A DNA stretch of 64,000 nt from Saccharibacter floricola DSM 15669 (GCF_000378165.1 NZ_KB899333.1:186001-250000), one strand, 5' to 3'; positions 1-9,092 are shown, counted from the first letter of the stretch. A program made the numbers and translations. The notes: generated from the letters alone by a model not told the origin.

Positions 1-1
1 G

Positions 2-856
2 GGCGCTTTTAAAGAAGAGCAGATGAATACGTCAGGCGATCTGAATTTGAAAGATCGTTTGGCTGAAATTGGTGGGAAGGGTCTTTTCTCCAAAGAAATT
101 CACGAACTTCTTGCGTTAGGCGGGATTGATTTCGCCGTGCATAGTTTAAAAGATTTGGAAACCAATCTTCCACCTGGTCTTGTCTTAGCGTGCACAATGA
201 AGCGTGAAGATGCACGTGATGTTCTCGTTCTGCGAGATCGAACCGTTAAAGTAGACCCCAATGACCCTTATGCCTGTTTGCCTAAAGGGGCGTTGGTTGG
301 GTGTGCTTCGGTGAGGCGGCAGGCACAAATGCTTCATAGACGTCCTGACCTGCGTTTTTGCTTATTGCGTGGCAATGTGCAGACCCGCCTTGATAAGCTT
401 AATGCAGGCGCGTGTGACGCGACGTTGCTCGCTTATGCTGGGTTGAAACGTTTGGGGATGGAAGACCGCATTGATGTCCCCTTAGAGCCAGAGCACATGC
501 TGCCTGCAGCGGGGCAGGGAATCGTGGGTGTGACCTTGCGAGAAAGTAATTACGAATTGCGTGAGCTGCTTTCTGCGATTGAAGACCCAGAGGCCCGCGC
601 CGTTGCCACAGCAGAGCGCAGCTTGCTGGCAGAGCTGGATGGGTCGTGCCGTACGCCAATTGGTGGTTATGCGCGTCTCACAGACGGTGTGCTTCATCTT
701 AGCGGTTTGGTTGCGAGCGAGGATGGAACGTTTTTACTGCGTCGTGAAGCGCAGGGACGCCCAGCAGACGCTGCTAAAATGGGGCGAGAGCTCGGGATTG
801 AGCTGCGTGCGAATACGCCTCCGCATATCTTTGAAAAAATTATTAATCCATCATGA
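2..856 (+). CDS. hemC: Hydroxymethylbilane synthase, N-terminus outside window
   Basis: Porphobilinogen deaminase, which joins four porphobilinogen units into the linear tetrapyrrole of haem synthesis in the cytosol. The frame is open from base 2, so by comparison with the family roughly the first 40 residues lie outside the window; the ATG at 23 is internal. Family marks seen are EIGGKGLFSKEI, VHSLKDL, GCASVRRQ, LLRGNVQTRL, AAGQGIVG and LDGSCRTPIGG, whose Cys would carry the dipyrromethane cofactor. The stop overlaps the hemD start by four bases (ATGA), so the two are probably translationally coupled. Confidence 0.96.
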   Translation, partial: GAFKEEQMNTSGDLNLKDRLAEIGGKGLFSKEIHELLALGGIDFAVHSLKDLETNLPPGLVLACTMKREDARDVLVLRDRTVKVDPNDPYACLPKGALVGCASVRRQAQMLHRRPDLRFCLLRGNVQTRLDKLNAGACDATLLAYAGLKRLGMEDRIDVPLEPEHMLPAAGQGIVGVTLRESNYELRELLSAIEDPEARAVATAERSLLAELDGSCRTPIGGYARLTDGVLHLSGLVASEDGTFLLRREAQGRPADAAKMGRELGIELRANTPPHIFEKIINPS

Positions 857-1542
857 ACAAAGCTCCCTCTCGTATGGTCGTAGTGACGCGCCCTGAGCCG
901 GGTTTGTCGGACACGCTGGCTCGGTTACGGGAGGGGGGATGGCGTGCTGTGTCTTGCCCTGTCATGGTGATACAGCCTGTAGCGCCTTTGCCGTTTATTG
1001 AGGGAGATGCGTTGGTCATTACGAGTGCTCAGGCGTTACCTGCGCTAGCTGAGCAGCCTAAAGAGCGGCTTCTTCTTACAGTAGGTAAGCAGACAGCAGA
1101 TCGCGCACGGAAGGCGGGCTTTACACAGGTAAAGGCGGCTCAAGGGAAGAGAGAGGGGCTGGTCGCTCTTTGTCGCGCCTATGGTGTGTCAGGAGAACGT
1201 GTGAGCTTTGTGTGCGGGTGCGGCTGGCGCGGTCAGGCTTATAGCCGTGCGGTTGCAGACCAGCTTGGAGCCCGATGGGTCAAGGGGTATCAAGTTCAAC
1301 GCACATCTTGCTTGGCAAAGGAAGCTGTGCAGGCGTTGAGTGAACGAGATGTTGAGGCGATCTGTTTTTATTCGGTAGAAACGGTGCGTGCGTTTCTTTC
1401 TCTTTGCCCAGCATCGCTGACCGCCGCTTTGCGGAGCGTGCGGGCTGTGTGCTTGTCTGAGGCGATTGCCGCTGAAGCACGAGACATTGTGTGGCGTGAG
1501 GTCTGTTTTGGCGATCCGGTAGCGGTGCTTGGGAGCCCCTGA
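853..1542 (+). CDS. hemD: Uroporphyrinogen-III synthase
   Basis: Closes hydroxymethylbilane to uroporphyrinogen III with inversion of ring D, the step after HemC. At 229 residues it is close to the usual length. HemD proteins are very divergent; the call rests on the N-terminal VVTRPEPGLSDTLARL motif, an ALVITSAQALPAL segment (the family normally has TS.nA), the C-terminal CFYSVETVRAFLSL (cf. F.Ss.a...f) and the four-base overlap with hemC. A hairpin terminator follows directly after the stop. Confidence 0.9.
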   Translation: MNKAPSRMVVVTRPEPGLSDTLARLREGGWRAVSCPVMVIQPVAPLPFIEGDALVITSAQALPALAEQPKERLLLTVGKQTADRARKAGFTQVKAAQGKREGLVALCRAYGVSGERVSFVCGCGWRGQAYSRAVADQLGARWVKGYQVQRTSCLAKEAVQALSERDVEAICFYSVETVRAFLSLCPASLTAALRSVRAVCLSEAIAAEARDIVWREVCFGDPVAVLGSP

Positions 1543-1546
1543 CATA

Positions 1547-1576
1547 AAAAAGGAGGAGCCGAGGCCCCTCCTTTTT
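1547..1576. terminator. Bidirectional intrinsic terminator between hemD and secB
   Basis: Perfect 10-bp stem, AAAAAGGAGG (1547-1556) with CCTCCTTTTT (1567-1576), and a 10-base loop. It has a T-run on the plus strand and an A-run that becomes a T-run on the minus strand, so it can end both convergent transcripts. Confidence 0.85.
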
Positions 1577-1586
1577 GAAGCGGATT

Positions 1587-2105
1587 TTATGCTTCGCCTT
1601 CTGGTTCTGGGAAGTTTTGTTCCCGCTTTGCTTGCCAAAGAGCAGCAAAGTCGATCGGCTGAAGCACGATCGGTGGGAAGCCACCATCGCGGGTAACATC
1701 GCTGATAATCGCACGAGCGAATGGGAAGAGAAGGCGTGGGGCCTCGACCAGCAGAAGTGGCTCAACGAGGTCATCAGGGGCGCCTTCTAGTGTGACGATC
1801 GCCGCATAGGTGAGCTCAACGATAAAGACGATACGACCAGGTTCATTGCTGCCTTCAGCGGCAGGCTCAGTGGCTTCTGCGCGGATGATGACAGAGACTT
1901 CGAAAACCGGCTGGTCTTTTTCAATACGATTTGCCTGCACGTCGATATTAACACCAACCTGCGGAGCACTGCGTAATGAGGCGAAGGTTTCAGCGCCCCG
2001 TGGAACCTCAAAAGAGAGGTCTTTTGTATATTGCAGGTTAATCGCCAGCGGGATGCTGGGCGGTGTGTTATCCTGAGATGGAGCGTTGTTTTCGTTGGCG
2101 GACAT
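1587..2105 (-). CDS. secB: Protein-export chaperone SecB
   Basis: Cytosolic tetrameric chaperone that keeps preproteins unfolded and hands them to SecA. It has 172 residues, typical for alphaproteobacterial SecB. Recognised by INLQYTKDLSFEVPRG near the N-terminus, VNIDVQANRI, FIVELTYAAIV and the PRLLFPFARAIISDVTRDGGFPP block. The C-terminal tail is acidic (PEPEGEA). It is divergent from the Tim44-like gene, the common alphaproteobacterial arrangement. Confidence 0.96.
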   Translation of the reverse strand: MSANENNAPSQDNTPPSIPLAINLQYTKDLSFEVPRGAETFASLRSAPQVGVNIDVQANRIEKDQPVFEVSVIIRAEATEPAAEGSNEPGRIVFIVELTYAAIVTLEGAPDDLVEPLLLVEAPRLLFPFARAIISDVTRDGGFPPIVLQPIDFAALWQAKREQNFPEPEGEA

Positions 2106-2353
2106 AATATTTCCAACTTTTTCTAGTTATGTGCAAAACAATAGTCTCTAGCCGGTAGCATGGATTGCTAAATGGGCCAAGAAGAAGACGGGCTTCAGCC
2201 CATGAAAATGCACGTTTTGAGCATATGATAAGCTTTTTAAGCAGAATTGAAGGGGAGGGGGAGGTTGAGATTAGTGGCTGGGCATTCTATTTTTAGGGAT
2301 AGCTTTTGTCGGACCGGCAAATTTAAGGTTTGGAACCAGTCTTGGAATATATA

Positions 2354-3049
2354 ATGGCTCACCCCCCTTGGGATATTATTGTATTGGCTGTCATTGCGCT
2401 CATCTTAGGTGCAACGTTATATCGCGTGCTTGGGCGTAAAATTGGCGCACAAGGGGATAGGCAGGAGAATTATCGGCTCATGGCACATGTAGAAAAGATG
2501 GGGCGTCGCAAGACGGCTTCGAATACGATGCAACCCCCTCCATTGCCGGGGAGTGTTCAGGCTGCGGAGGAGCAGACAGAGTATGTTGTGCCGCAGGCGG
2601 ATAGCCCGCTCGGGCAAAAGCTTCTCAAGGTAGCGACGTTATCCTCCAAGTTTCAGGGGAAGGCGTTTTTGGAACAGGTTGAAGAGATGTTCCAAAAAAT
2701 CGTGCAGGCATTTGCTCATACCGATATCCTGCTGCTGGAAGAACGTCTGACGCCTCAGGTCTTTACAGCTTTTCAAAAAGCATTGCGGCAGAGAGAGCAG
2801 GATGGCGATCGTTTGCACGTTGACGTGAAACGGATGGAACGGTTGGAAATTGCCGATATTACCTTTCCTGAAGAGCAAGCCGCTAGTTGCCAGATCAATG
2901 TGCTGATTACATCGTGGCAGGTTCGCTATGCAAAAAACTCTCATGGGAAAATGGTTGGGGGGACTGAATCTCTCACTGAATTCCGTGATATGTGGGGACT
3001 TGCTCTGATTGACGGGCATTGGCGCTTGGCGGAGACTGCGGTCGCTTAA
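2354..3049 (+). CDS. Tim44-domain membrane-anchored protein
   Basis: Resembles the Tim44/TimA-like proteins found next to secB in alphaproteobacteria: one N-terminal transmembrane segment (IIVLAVIALILGATLYRV), a charged linker, then a Tim44-like domain (about residues 75-231) ending in FRDMWGLALIDGHWRLAETAVA. The bacterial proteins are thought to act at the inner membrane, perhaps in export or membrane-protein quality control, but the role is poorly defined. The frame can be read from a TTG at 2330, but the ATG at 2354 has a GGA about nine bases upstream and keeps the membrane anchor, so I prefer it (231 aa). It begins a run with mltA, the methyltransferase and smr. Confidence 0.85.
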   Translation: MAHPPWDIIVLAVIALILGATLYRVLGRKIGAQGDRQENYRLMAHVEKMGRRKTASNTMQPPPLPGSVQAAEEQTEYVVPQADSPLGQKLLKVATLSSKFQGKAFLEQVEEMFQKIVQAFAHTDILLLEERLTPQVFTAFQKALRQREQDGDRLHVDVKRMERLEIADITFPEEQAASCQINVLITSWQVRYAKNSHGKMVGGTESLTEFRDMWGLALIDGHWRLAETAVA

Positions 3050-3136
3050 AGTCTTTAAGCTGCTTTTGATAATTTAACGCCTCCAGTAATGGGGGCGCTA
3101 TTGGCGATGGAATGGCCGAGTTTTGGTAGTGCTGAC

Positions 3137-4324
3137 ATGATGCGTTATTCGCCCCTGCTTGCTTTGGTTGTGCTGCTTTCGGCATGCATGCCAGGCGTCC
3201 CTTCGGGAGATATGGACATTCACAAGGTGGACTTTTCTCATCTCAGTCATTGGGAGCAAGAGCAGCATCAGCCGTTGTTGGGTATAGTGCGCACTGAGTG
3301 TCGCCGTTTAACGCAGCTGTCTCCCAATGCGTCTTTAGGGGGGGCGACGTCATTGCCCTATGGGCGCAAGGTCAGTGACTGGGCGGGAGCGTGTCGGGCT
3401 TTGCCATCGTCTGAGCAAACTACCTCTGAAGAAGCTCGGCAATATTTTGAGACATGGTTTCAGCCTTATCTCATCCAAGATCCAGCCTTTTATACAGGCT
3501 ATTATGAGCCGCAAGTTGAGGCTTCTTTACAGCGCCAAGGGGCTTATCAATATCCTCTTTATCGGCGTCCTGCTGATTTGCTGCGTGGGCGTACGGATAC
3601 GGGCGCGGTTGTCTTTGGTCACTGGGTTAATTCCGTCTTCCAGCCTTATGATGATCGGGCGGCGATTAATGCGGGGGCGTTGAATGGCAAAGGGCTTGAA
3701 ATTGCTTGGCTAAAAAGCCCCGTTGATGTGTTTTTCCTACAGCTACAAGGGGCCGGACGACTCCACCTTCCCGATGGCAAAATGATGCGGGTTGCTTATG
3801 ATGGGCGAAATGGGCAGCCCTATAATCCGATTGGACGCGTGCTCGTAGAGCGTGGGGCCTTGAAGACGGGAGAAGTGACAGCTGAAAGCATTCGGGAATG
3901 GTTGCAGGCGCATCCGCAGGACATGCGCTCCGTTATGGAGAAGAATCCTAATTATGTTTTCTTCCGTAAGGTGGAACGCTCCCCCTTTGAAGGGCCGGGA
4001 GGCGCTCTTGGTATACCGCTGACGCCCCAACGTTCTTTGGCAATTGACCGTGCACTGGTTCCGTATGCGACGCCTATTTGGGTGGAAACCTCTGTGAAAG
4101 ACCAGCAAGGGCAAATGGCACCTTGGGAGCATTTAACCTTTGCGCAAGATGTTGGTACAAACATCAGAGGTGCTGGACGGGCGGATCTCTTCACAGGATG
4201 GGGAGAGAGTGCTGAAGCGATGGCCGGCGACCTCAAAAGCCCTGGCCGTATGATTTTATTGCTGCCCAGACCGTCAGCGCAATCAGAAGAAACGTCGGAA
4301 GCATTGGACTTTCCATCCAAATGA
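3137..4324 (+). CDS. mltA: Membrane-bound lytic murein transglycosylase A
   Basis: Outer-membrane lipoprotein that cleaves the glycan strand of peptidoglycan to form 1,6-anhydromuramyl products. MMRYSPLLALVVLLSAC is a lipoprotein signal with lipobox LSAC. The MltA domain shows FYTGYYEPQ, QLQGAGRL and MRVAYDGRNGQPY; the C-terminal 3D domain shows FAQDVGTNIRGAGRADLF with the conserved Asp residues, and MILLLP. The frame is open from ATG 3089 and 3107, but the signal peptide starts at 3137, giving 395 aa. Its stop overlaps the methyltransferase start by four bases. Confidence 0.93.
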   Translation: MMRYSPLLALVVLLSACMPGVPSGDMDIHKVDFSHLSHWEQEQHQPLLGIVRTECRRLTQLSPNASLGGATSLPYGRKVSDWAGACRALPSSEQTTSEEARQYFETWFQPYLIQDPAFYTGYYEPQVEASLQRQGAYQYPLYRRPADLLRGRTDTGAVVFGHWVNSVFQPYDDRAAINAGALNGKGLEIAWLKSPVDVFFLQLQGAGRLHLPDGKMMRVAYDGRNGQPYNPIGRVLVERGALKTGEVTAESIREWLQAHPQDMRSVMEKNPNYVFFRKVERSPFEGPGGALGIPLTPQRSLAIDRALVPYATPIWVETSVKDQQGQMAPWEHLTFAQDVGTNIRGAGRADLFTGWGESAEAMAGDLKSPGRMILLLPRPSAQSEETSEALDFPSK

Positions 4325-5136
4325 TTCGCACACGCCGGGAGACGTTAGGGCGGCACATTTTATACCGTGCAGATTGTGCTCGTGTGTTAAAACGCTTGCC
4401 ATCAAAGAGTGTTGATGTCGTCATTACGTCTCCGCCTTATAACCTAGGCTTAGCGTATCGTAGCTATAAAGATCGCCTTTCTGAGGAAGATTATTTAGCG
4501 TGGATGGAAGGGGTCTGTGCACAAATCTCACGCGTTATGCGTGACGATGGCTCCTTCTTCCTCAATATTGCGGGCTCATCGTCTCAGCCGTGGTTGCCTT
4601 TTGAGCTTATGGTTCGCTTGCGGCGTCTCTTTACGTTGCAGAACCATATTTCATGGATAAAATCTGTCGCTGTTGGGGATGTGACATATGGCCATTTCAA
4701 GCCCGTCAATTCACCACGTTTTGTGAACCGAAATCACGAGCATGTTTTTCATTTAACGAAAAATGGTGATGTGCCGGTTGAGCGGTTACAGGCGGGTGTG
4801 CCGTTTACCGATAAGAGCAATATCACCCGTCGTCAGCATGCTGCTGATCGTCGTTGTCGAGGGGATACATGGTTTATCCCTTACGAAACTGTGCGTAGTC
4901 GCAAGGGGAAGTTTAGCCATCCAGGGACATTTCCACGAGCATTACCAGAGCGCTGCTTGCAATTGCATGGGTTTGACGGGGATAGTGTTGTGCTTGATCC
5001 TTTTATGGGAACAGGAACAACGCTTTTGGCTGCGGAAAAACTAGGTCTCCAAGGCATTGGGATTGAAGCAGATACAAGCTATGTACGCGTTGCTCGCGAG
5101 CGCTTGCGGGCGATGCTTGCCGAGAACGGTGTTTAA
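4321..5136 (+). CDS. Orphan DNA methyltransferase, beta-type motif order
   Basis: S-adenosylmethionine-dependent DNA amino-methyltransferase of 271 aa. Catalytic motif IV (TSPPYN) is near residue 40 and the SAM-binding motif LDPFMGTGTT is near residue 225, i.e. the beta-class order. TSPPY occurs in N4-cytosine enzymes and some N6-adenine enzymes, so the modified base cannot be decided. The central segment HFKPVNSPRFVNRNHE is shared, as I recall, with solitary chromosomal methyltransferases. No restriction enzyme gene is nearby. It overlaps mltA by four bases and precedes smr, so it is probably co-transcribed with cell-wall and DNA-associated genes. It is not a CcrM: the C-terminal extension of that family is absent. 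Confidence 0.9.
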   Translation: MIRTRRETLGRHILYRADCARVLKRLPSKSVDVVITSPPYNLGLAYRSYKDRLSEEDYLAWMEGVCAQISRVMRDDGSFFLNIAGSSSQPWLPFELMVRLRRLFTLQNHISWIKSVAVGDVTYGHFKPVNSPRFVNRNHEHVFHLTKNGDVPVERLQAGVPFTDKSNITRRQHAADRRCRGDTWFIPYETVRSRKGKFSHPGTFPRALPERCLQLHGFDGDSVVLDPFMGTGTTLLAAEKLGLQGIGIEADTSYVRVARERLRAMLAENGV

Positions 5137-5224
5137 CTAGGGTATTAACGCGTCTTTTTACAATAAGATGCAGGCCCATTATGGTGCGAGCGTCAACCGA
5201 GCAGAATGATTAGGGAAATAGGCT

Positions 5225-5794
5225 GTGGGGAAACGGAGCGTACAAGATGGTGAGGCAGCGTTATGGCGTTTGGCTATGCGTGATGTCGCGCCGTTAAGGG
5301 CCTCTCATGCACAGTCTTCTCTGCCACCATCTCCTGCTAAACCTGACAAAACTTTAGAAGCACATCGGAAGAAGTCTGTACAGCCAAAGGCCTTAAAAGC
5401 GTTTAAAACAACGCTTTCTGTAGCCCAGGAGCGGCCCAAACGTGCTCAAGAGCTTGCTATTGGGGAGCGTTCCCCCGGGCTTGATAATACGCAATGGAGG
5501 CGCCTGTCGCGGGGGGAGATGCGTGTTGAAGCACGCCTCGACTTGCATGGTTACATTGTCCAAGATGCTTTTGAGGCTTTGTTGCATTTTATGCATCGTG
5601 CGCGAGGGATGCGGTGGCGTTGTGTTGAGATTGTTACAGGCTTGGGGAGTGGTGCACGAGGGGGTACTATTCGCCGCGAATTGCCCTTGTGGTTACAGCG
5701 TAGTGACGTGCGCCCCATGATTCTGGCGGTTGTGCATTCTCATAATAGCAACCGAGGAGCTGTGCGTATTCTATTAAAAAGACGTCGATCATAA
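5225..5794 (+). CDS. Smr-domain protein
   Basis: 189-residue protein with a basic, poorly conserved N-terminal half and a C-terminal Smr (MutS2-like) domain. Key motifs are ARLDLHGYIVQDA (the LDLHG signature) and VEIVTGLGSGARGG, in place of the common TGkG loop. Smr domains have nicking or RNA-binding activity; the function of the stand-alone alphaproteobacterial form is unclear. The start is GTG 5225, with AGGGAAA upstream. It lies about 90 bases after the methyltransferase, on the same strand. Confidence 0.87.
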   Translation: MGKRSVQDGEAALWRLAMRDVAPLRASHAQSSLPPSPAKPDKTLEAHRKKSVQPKALKAFKTTLSVAQERPKRAQELAIGERSPGLDNTQWRRLSRGEMRVEARLDLHGYIVQDAFEALLHFMHRARGMRWRCVEIVTGLGSGARGGTIRRELPLWLQRSDVRPMILAVVHSHNSNRGAVRILLKRRRS

Positions 5795-5834
5795 GCAATA
5801 TTTATGAAAATGTTATAGATGGGCCGCTTGCCAG

Positions 5835-5862
5835 AAAAGTAAGGGATTGTACTTACTTTTTT
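5835..5862 (+). terminator. Intrinsic terminator after smr
   Basis: AAAAGTAAG (5835-5843) pairs with CTTACTTTT (5852-5860); the loop has eight bases and the right arm runs into a six-base T-run. It lies 40 bases after the smr stop. Confidence 0.75.
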
Positions 5863-6041
5863 AAAAGTTTTGCAAGCGCGTAGAGCTTGGATTGCTCGGC
5901 TGGGTCGGTTATAACACGAAATCGCGAATGATTATTAACTTCTTGTATCGCACCGTAGGATCTTTCTGACCATTCCAGCATGCTAAGAAACCTACCGATA
6001 TGGGAAAGGCCCCGTTTTGAGGGGGGCGGGAGAGTAAAGAC

Positions 6042-7178
6042 GTGTCCCTGAAATCTGTCATGCATGCAATAGGTGCGGTTTCTGTCTTAGCTGGCGGATG
6101 CGTTGCGCTGAGTCCCAGCAGTCACGCTAAGGATATAACGGATATTACGGGCCATGTTGTGTCCATTCCTGACCATCCGCAGCGTCTCGTTTTGGGGGAA
6201 GGGCGCCTCATTTACGCTCTGGAACCTCTGGAAAAAGAGCATTTGTTTGATCGCGTCGTCGGTTGGCAGGGGGAGTTCCGTGATGCTGATGCGCAGAATT
6301 ATGAGCAGATGCGTCACGCTTTCCCAAAGGCTGATCAGGTTGCCGTGATCGGGCGTAGCTCGGCTGATACCATCAGCCCTGAAAAGCTGCTTGATCTACA
6401 TCCCGATGTGGCCATTTTTAGTACAACAGGGCATGGGCCAGGGCAGTCCGGTGATGTGACAGAGCGCCTAAAGGCAGCTCACATCCCTGTGGTTTTTGTT
6501 GATTTCCGTGAGGATCCGGTCAAAACAACCGTGCCGAGCATGCGTATTCTCGGTGAGGTTTTAGGGCGTGAGGAAGAAGCAAAGGCCTATACGGATTTTT
6601 ATGAACAACGGCTTAAGGCTATTCAATCCGTTGTTGATAAGATTCCAGAAAACAAACGTCCTCGGGTCTTTATTGATATGCTTGCAGGAGCACGGCAGAG
6701 CTGCTGTCACACTGCGGGGCATGGCAATATGGGTGCTTTTATTGAAGCGGCAGGGGGGCGTAATGTCGCTGATGGACTGCTCCCTGGCTATTTAGGAGAA
6801 GTGTCGGCTGAGAAGCTGATCGCGCTAGACCCCGATATTCTGTTGCTTGATGGAACGCGCGGGCCGGTGCGGTCTGGGCCAGGGCTCAAAATGGGCTCTC
6901 AAGTAACGGCTGAGCAGGCCAAAGCGTCGCTTAACAGCTTACTGGAGGCGCCAGAAATTTCCGGTTTGCGGGCGGTACAAACGGGGCGGACGTACGGCAT
7001 TTGGCATACCTTCTATGATAGCCCCTTTAATATTCTCGCTGTGGAAGTCATGGCAAAATGGTTTTACCCAGAGCTTTTCCCTCAGCTTGACCCTGAGGCA
7101 GACCGCCGTGAGCTCCAGAGTCGTTTCACAAATCTACCAGTGAGTGGCACTTACTGGATCAAAGCTGATGTTCACTGA
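6042..7178 (+). CDS. Periplasmic siderophore-type substrate-binding protein
   Basis: Substrate-binding component of a Fe3+-siderophore/cobalamin-type ABC importer (class III binding protein). A signal peptide (about residues 1-29, ending SSHA) precedes two lobes: GHVVSIPDHPQRLVLGEG starts lobe 1 and FIEAAGGRNVADG is the usual AAGG.n motif of lobe 2. An AGARQSCCHTAGHGN loop with adjacent cysteines occurs in one subgroup of the family. The ligand cannot be told; iron-siderophore is the likeliest. The start is GTG 6042, with GGGAGAG upstream; ATG 6060 is an alternative. It is first in a three-gene operon. Confidence 0.87.
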   Translation: MSLKSVMHAIGAVSVLAGGCVALSPSSHAKDITDITGHVVSIPDHPQRLVLGEGRLIYALEPLEKEHLFDRVVGWQGEFRDADAQNYEQMRHAFPKADQVAVIGRSSADTISPEKLLDLHPDVAIFSTTGHGPGQSGDVTERLKAAHIPVVFVDFREDPVKTTVPSMRILGEVLGREEEAKAYTDFYEQRLKAIQSVVDKIPENKRPRVFIDMLAGARQSCCHTAGHGNMGAFIEAAGGRNVADGLLPGYLGEVSAEKLIALDPDILLLDGTRGPVRSGPGLKMGSQVTAEQAKASLNSLLEAPEISGLRAVQTGRTYGIWHTFYDSPFNILAVEVMAKWFYPELFPQLDPEADRRELQSRFTNLPVSGTYWIKADVH

Positions 7179-8262
7179 AATGCCGTCTGTTTCTTCATCA
7201 ACAGAAGCCCAAAAACGGGAAAAGATTGCGCAACGTTTGACGGGGATGCGCCAGTCTTATGCGAAACTGACCCATCATCGAGTGGTCGTACTGCTTGTTT
7301 TGGGCGTGCTTATTCTGGCGTCTTTACTGCTGGATTTTTCGCTTGGGCCGGCGGCGTTATCACCGATGCAGCTTGTTCATGCCCTGTTAAATCCATCTTC
7401 TGGCATGAATGCTGTGATCGTCTGGCATATTCGCTTGCCGTATGCCTTGATGGCGGTGTTGGTAGGGCTTGCGCTTGGCATTTCTGGTGGGGAAATGCAG
7501 ACCATTTTGGATAACCCTTTAGCGAGTCCCTTTACGCTAGGAGTTTCAGCCGCAGCGGCTTTTGGTGCGTCGTTGGCGATCGTCTTGCAGTGGCATTTGC
7601 CCTATATGCCAGAGACATGGATGGTTCCCCTTGAGGCCTTTATATTTGCCGTTGGGTCAGCTGTGTTGCTGGAGCTCGTGGCGCGGGTAAGAGCGCGTTC
7701 TACAACGATGGTTGTCTTATTTGGGATTGCCCTCGTTTTTACCTTTCATGCGCTTGTATCACTGATGCAGTTCGTTGCTGATGAAGACGCTTTACAAGAG
7801 CTTGTTTTTTGGACAATGGGCAGCCTCACCAGAGCGAGTTGGGGAAAAATTGCTGTACTCGCAGCAGGTTGTTTAGTCGTGTTGCCTTTTTGCTGGCGTG
7901 CTGCACCGGCGATGACGGCCTTGCGTCTGGGGGAAGATCGTGCGGCGAGCTACGGGGTGGACGTGCATCGCCTACGCATGATGTCATTGCTGCGCGTGAG
8001 TATTTTGTCAGCTCTAGCGGTGTCCTTTGTAGGTACGATTGGCTTTGTCGGACTGGTGGCACCGCATATTGCCCGCCGCTTGTTGGGGGAGGATCACCGC
8101 TTTTACCTGCCCGGGTCAGCTCTATGCGGGTGTTTGATTATGTCGCTTTCGTCCATTGCCGCGAAGAACATCATGTCAGGCGTGGTTATTCCTGTAGGGA
8201 TTGTGACGGCTCTGGTTGGGATACCATTTTTCCTCGGTGTCGTGTTGAAACGAGGCAGATAA
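7168..8262 (+). CDS. FecCD-family ABC transporter permease
   Basis: Inner-membrane permease of the BtuC/FecCD/FhuB family with several hydrophobic segments. Recognised by IRLPYALMAVLVGLALGISG, MQTILDNPLASPFTLGVS and the ATPase-coupling region VGTIGFVGLVAPHIARRLLG. A polar N-terminal extension of about 40 residues precedes the first membrane segment. ATG 7168 has a GGA about ten bases upstream and overlaps the binding-protein stop; ATG 7180 or GTG 7144 are possible. Its stop overlaps the ATPase start by one base. Confidence 0.92.
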   Translation: MFTEMPSVSSSTEAQKREKIAQRLTGMRQSYAKLTHHRVVVLLVLGVLILASLLLDFSLGPAALSPMQLVHALLNPSSGMNAVIVWHIRLPYALMAVLVGLALGISGGEMQTILDNPLASPFTLGVSAAAAFGASLAIVLQWHLPYMPETWMVPLEAFIFAVGSAVLLELVARVRARSTTMVVLFGIALVFTFHALVSLMQFVADEDALQELVFWTMGSLTRASWGKIAVLAAGCLVVLPFCWRAAPAMTALRLGEDRAASYGVDVHRLRMMSLLRVSILSALAVSFVGTIGFVGLVAPHIARRLLGEDHRFYLPGSALCGCLIMSLSSIAAKNIMSGVVIPVGIVTALVGIPFFLGVVLKRGR

Positions 8263-9092
8263 TGACGGGGAATATGACAAACGCACAGTCTCAAGAAGGT
8301 CTTCTGGTTCACGGCCTTACTGTGAGCTATGGGAAGCGCGAAATTTTACACGGGATTTCTCTCGACAATATGCGTCCCGGTCGGGTAACCGCTTTGCTTG
8401 GGCCAAATGGCTCTGGAAAGTCCACGTTCTTGCGTGCGGTTGCGGGCCTAACGGCCTCTAAGGGGGAGGTTGTGCTGAAGGGACGTAACCTTGCAACGCT
8501 ACCTGTAGGAGAGAGGGCACGGATTGGTGCCTATCTTCCGCAAAGCCTTCCACCTGAGGTTCACCTCCAAGTGCTGGAAGCCGTCATGGTGGCCCGCCGG
8601 GCGGGAGAAGGCGTTTCTGCTGAATGTGCGCTTTCTGAAGCTATGGAGGTCTTGGAGGGGCTCGGTATTGCCGACTTAGCTCTACGGTATTTGGATGAGC
8701 TTTCCGGAGGGCAGCGTCAGCTTGTAGGCTTGGCGCAAGCTCTTGTGCGAAAGCCGGAGCTTTTGTTGCTTGATGAACCTCTGAGTGCGTTAGATCTTCG
8801 CTATCAATTCGCTGTTATGGAGGCTGTGCGGCGCGAAACGCAGGCGCGCGGGATCGTCACATTGCTTGTGGTACATGACCTTAACATTGCTCTGCAACGT
8901 GCTGATGACGTTGTGTATATGCGCGAGGGACGTCTAATTGGGCAAGGGGTCGTGATGGACGTGACCACACCAGACATTTTAGCAGATGTTTATGGGGTGA
9001 GAACACGGCTCGAAGTCTGTCCTCGTGGTTTGCCACATGTGCTTGTTGATGGTGTCGTTGAGGATTCTTCTGAAGAGGAGCAGCGTTACTAG
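8262..9092 (+). CDS. Siderophore-type ABC transporter ATPase
   Basis: ATP-binding subunit partnering the FecCD permease. Walker A is GPNGSGKST, the Q-loop is AYLPQ, the signature is LSGGQRQ, Walker B is LLLLDEP with D-loop SALD, and the switch His is in VVHDLN. The start ATG 8262 overlaps the permease stop (TAATG). The frame is open further upstream, but that stretch overlaps the permease and is not coding. The order binding protein-permease-ATPase is that of a complete importer; no outer-membrane receptor is attached to the operon. Confidence 0.93.
   Translation: MTGNMTNAQSQEGLLVHGLTVSYGKREILHGISLDNMRPGRVTALLGPNGSGKSTFLRAVAGLTASKGEVVLKGRNLATLPVGERARIGAYLPQSLPPEVHLQVLEAVMVARRAGEGVSAECALSEAMEVLEGLGIADLALRYLDELSGGQRQLVGLAQALVRKPELLLLDEPLSALDLRYQFAVMEAVRRETQARGIVTLLVVHDLNIALQRADDVVYMREGRLIGQGVVMDVTTPDILADVYGVRTRLEVCPRGLPHVLVDGVVEDSSEEEQRY

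Noticed and set aside
5925-5945. Fur box before the iron importer
   Set aside because: AATGATTATTAA is AT-rich and suggestive, but there is no 19-bp match or clear dyad.
7809-8261. Open frame extending upstream of the ABC ATPase
   Set aside because: It overlaps the permease in another frame, and its protein lacks family sequence before the ATG at 8262.
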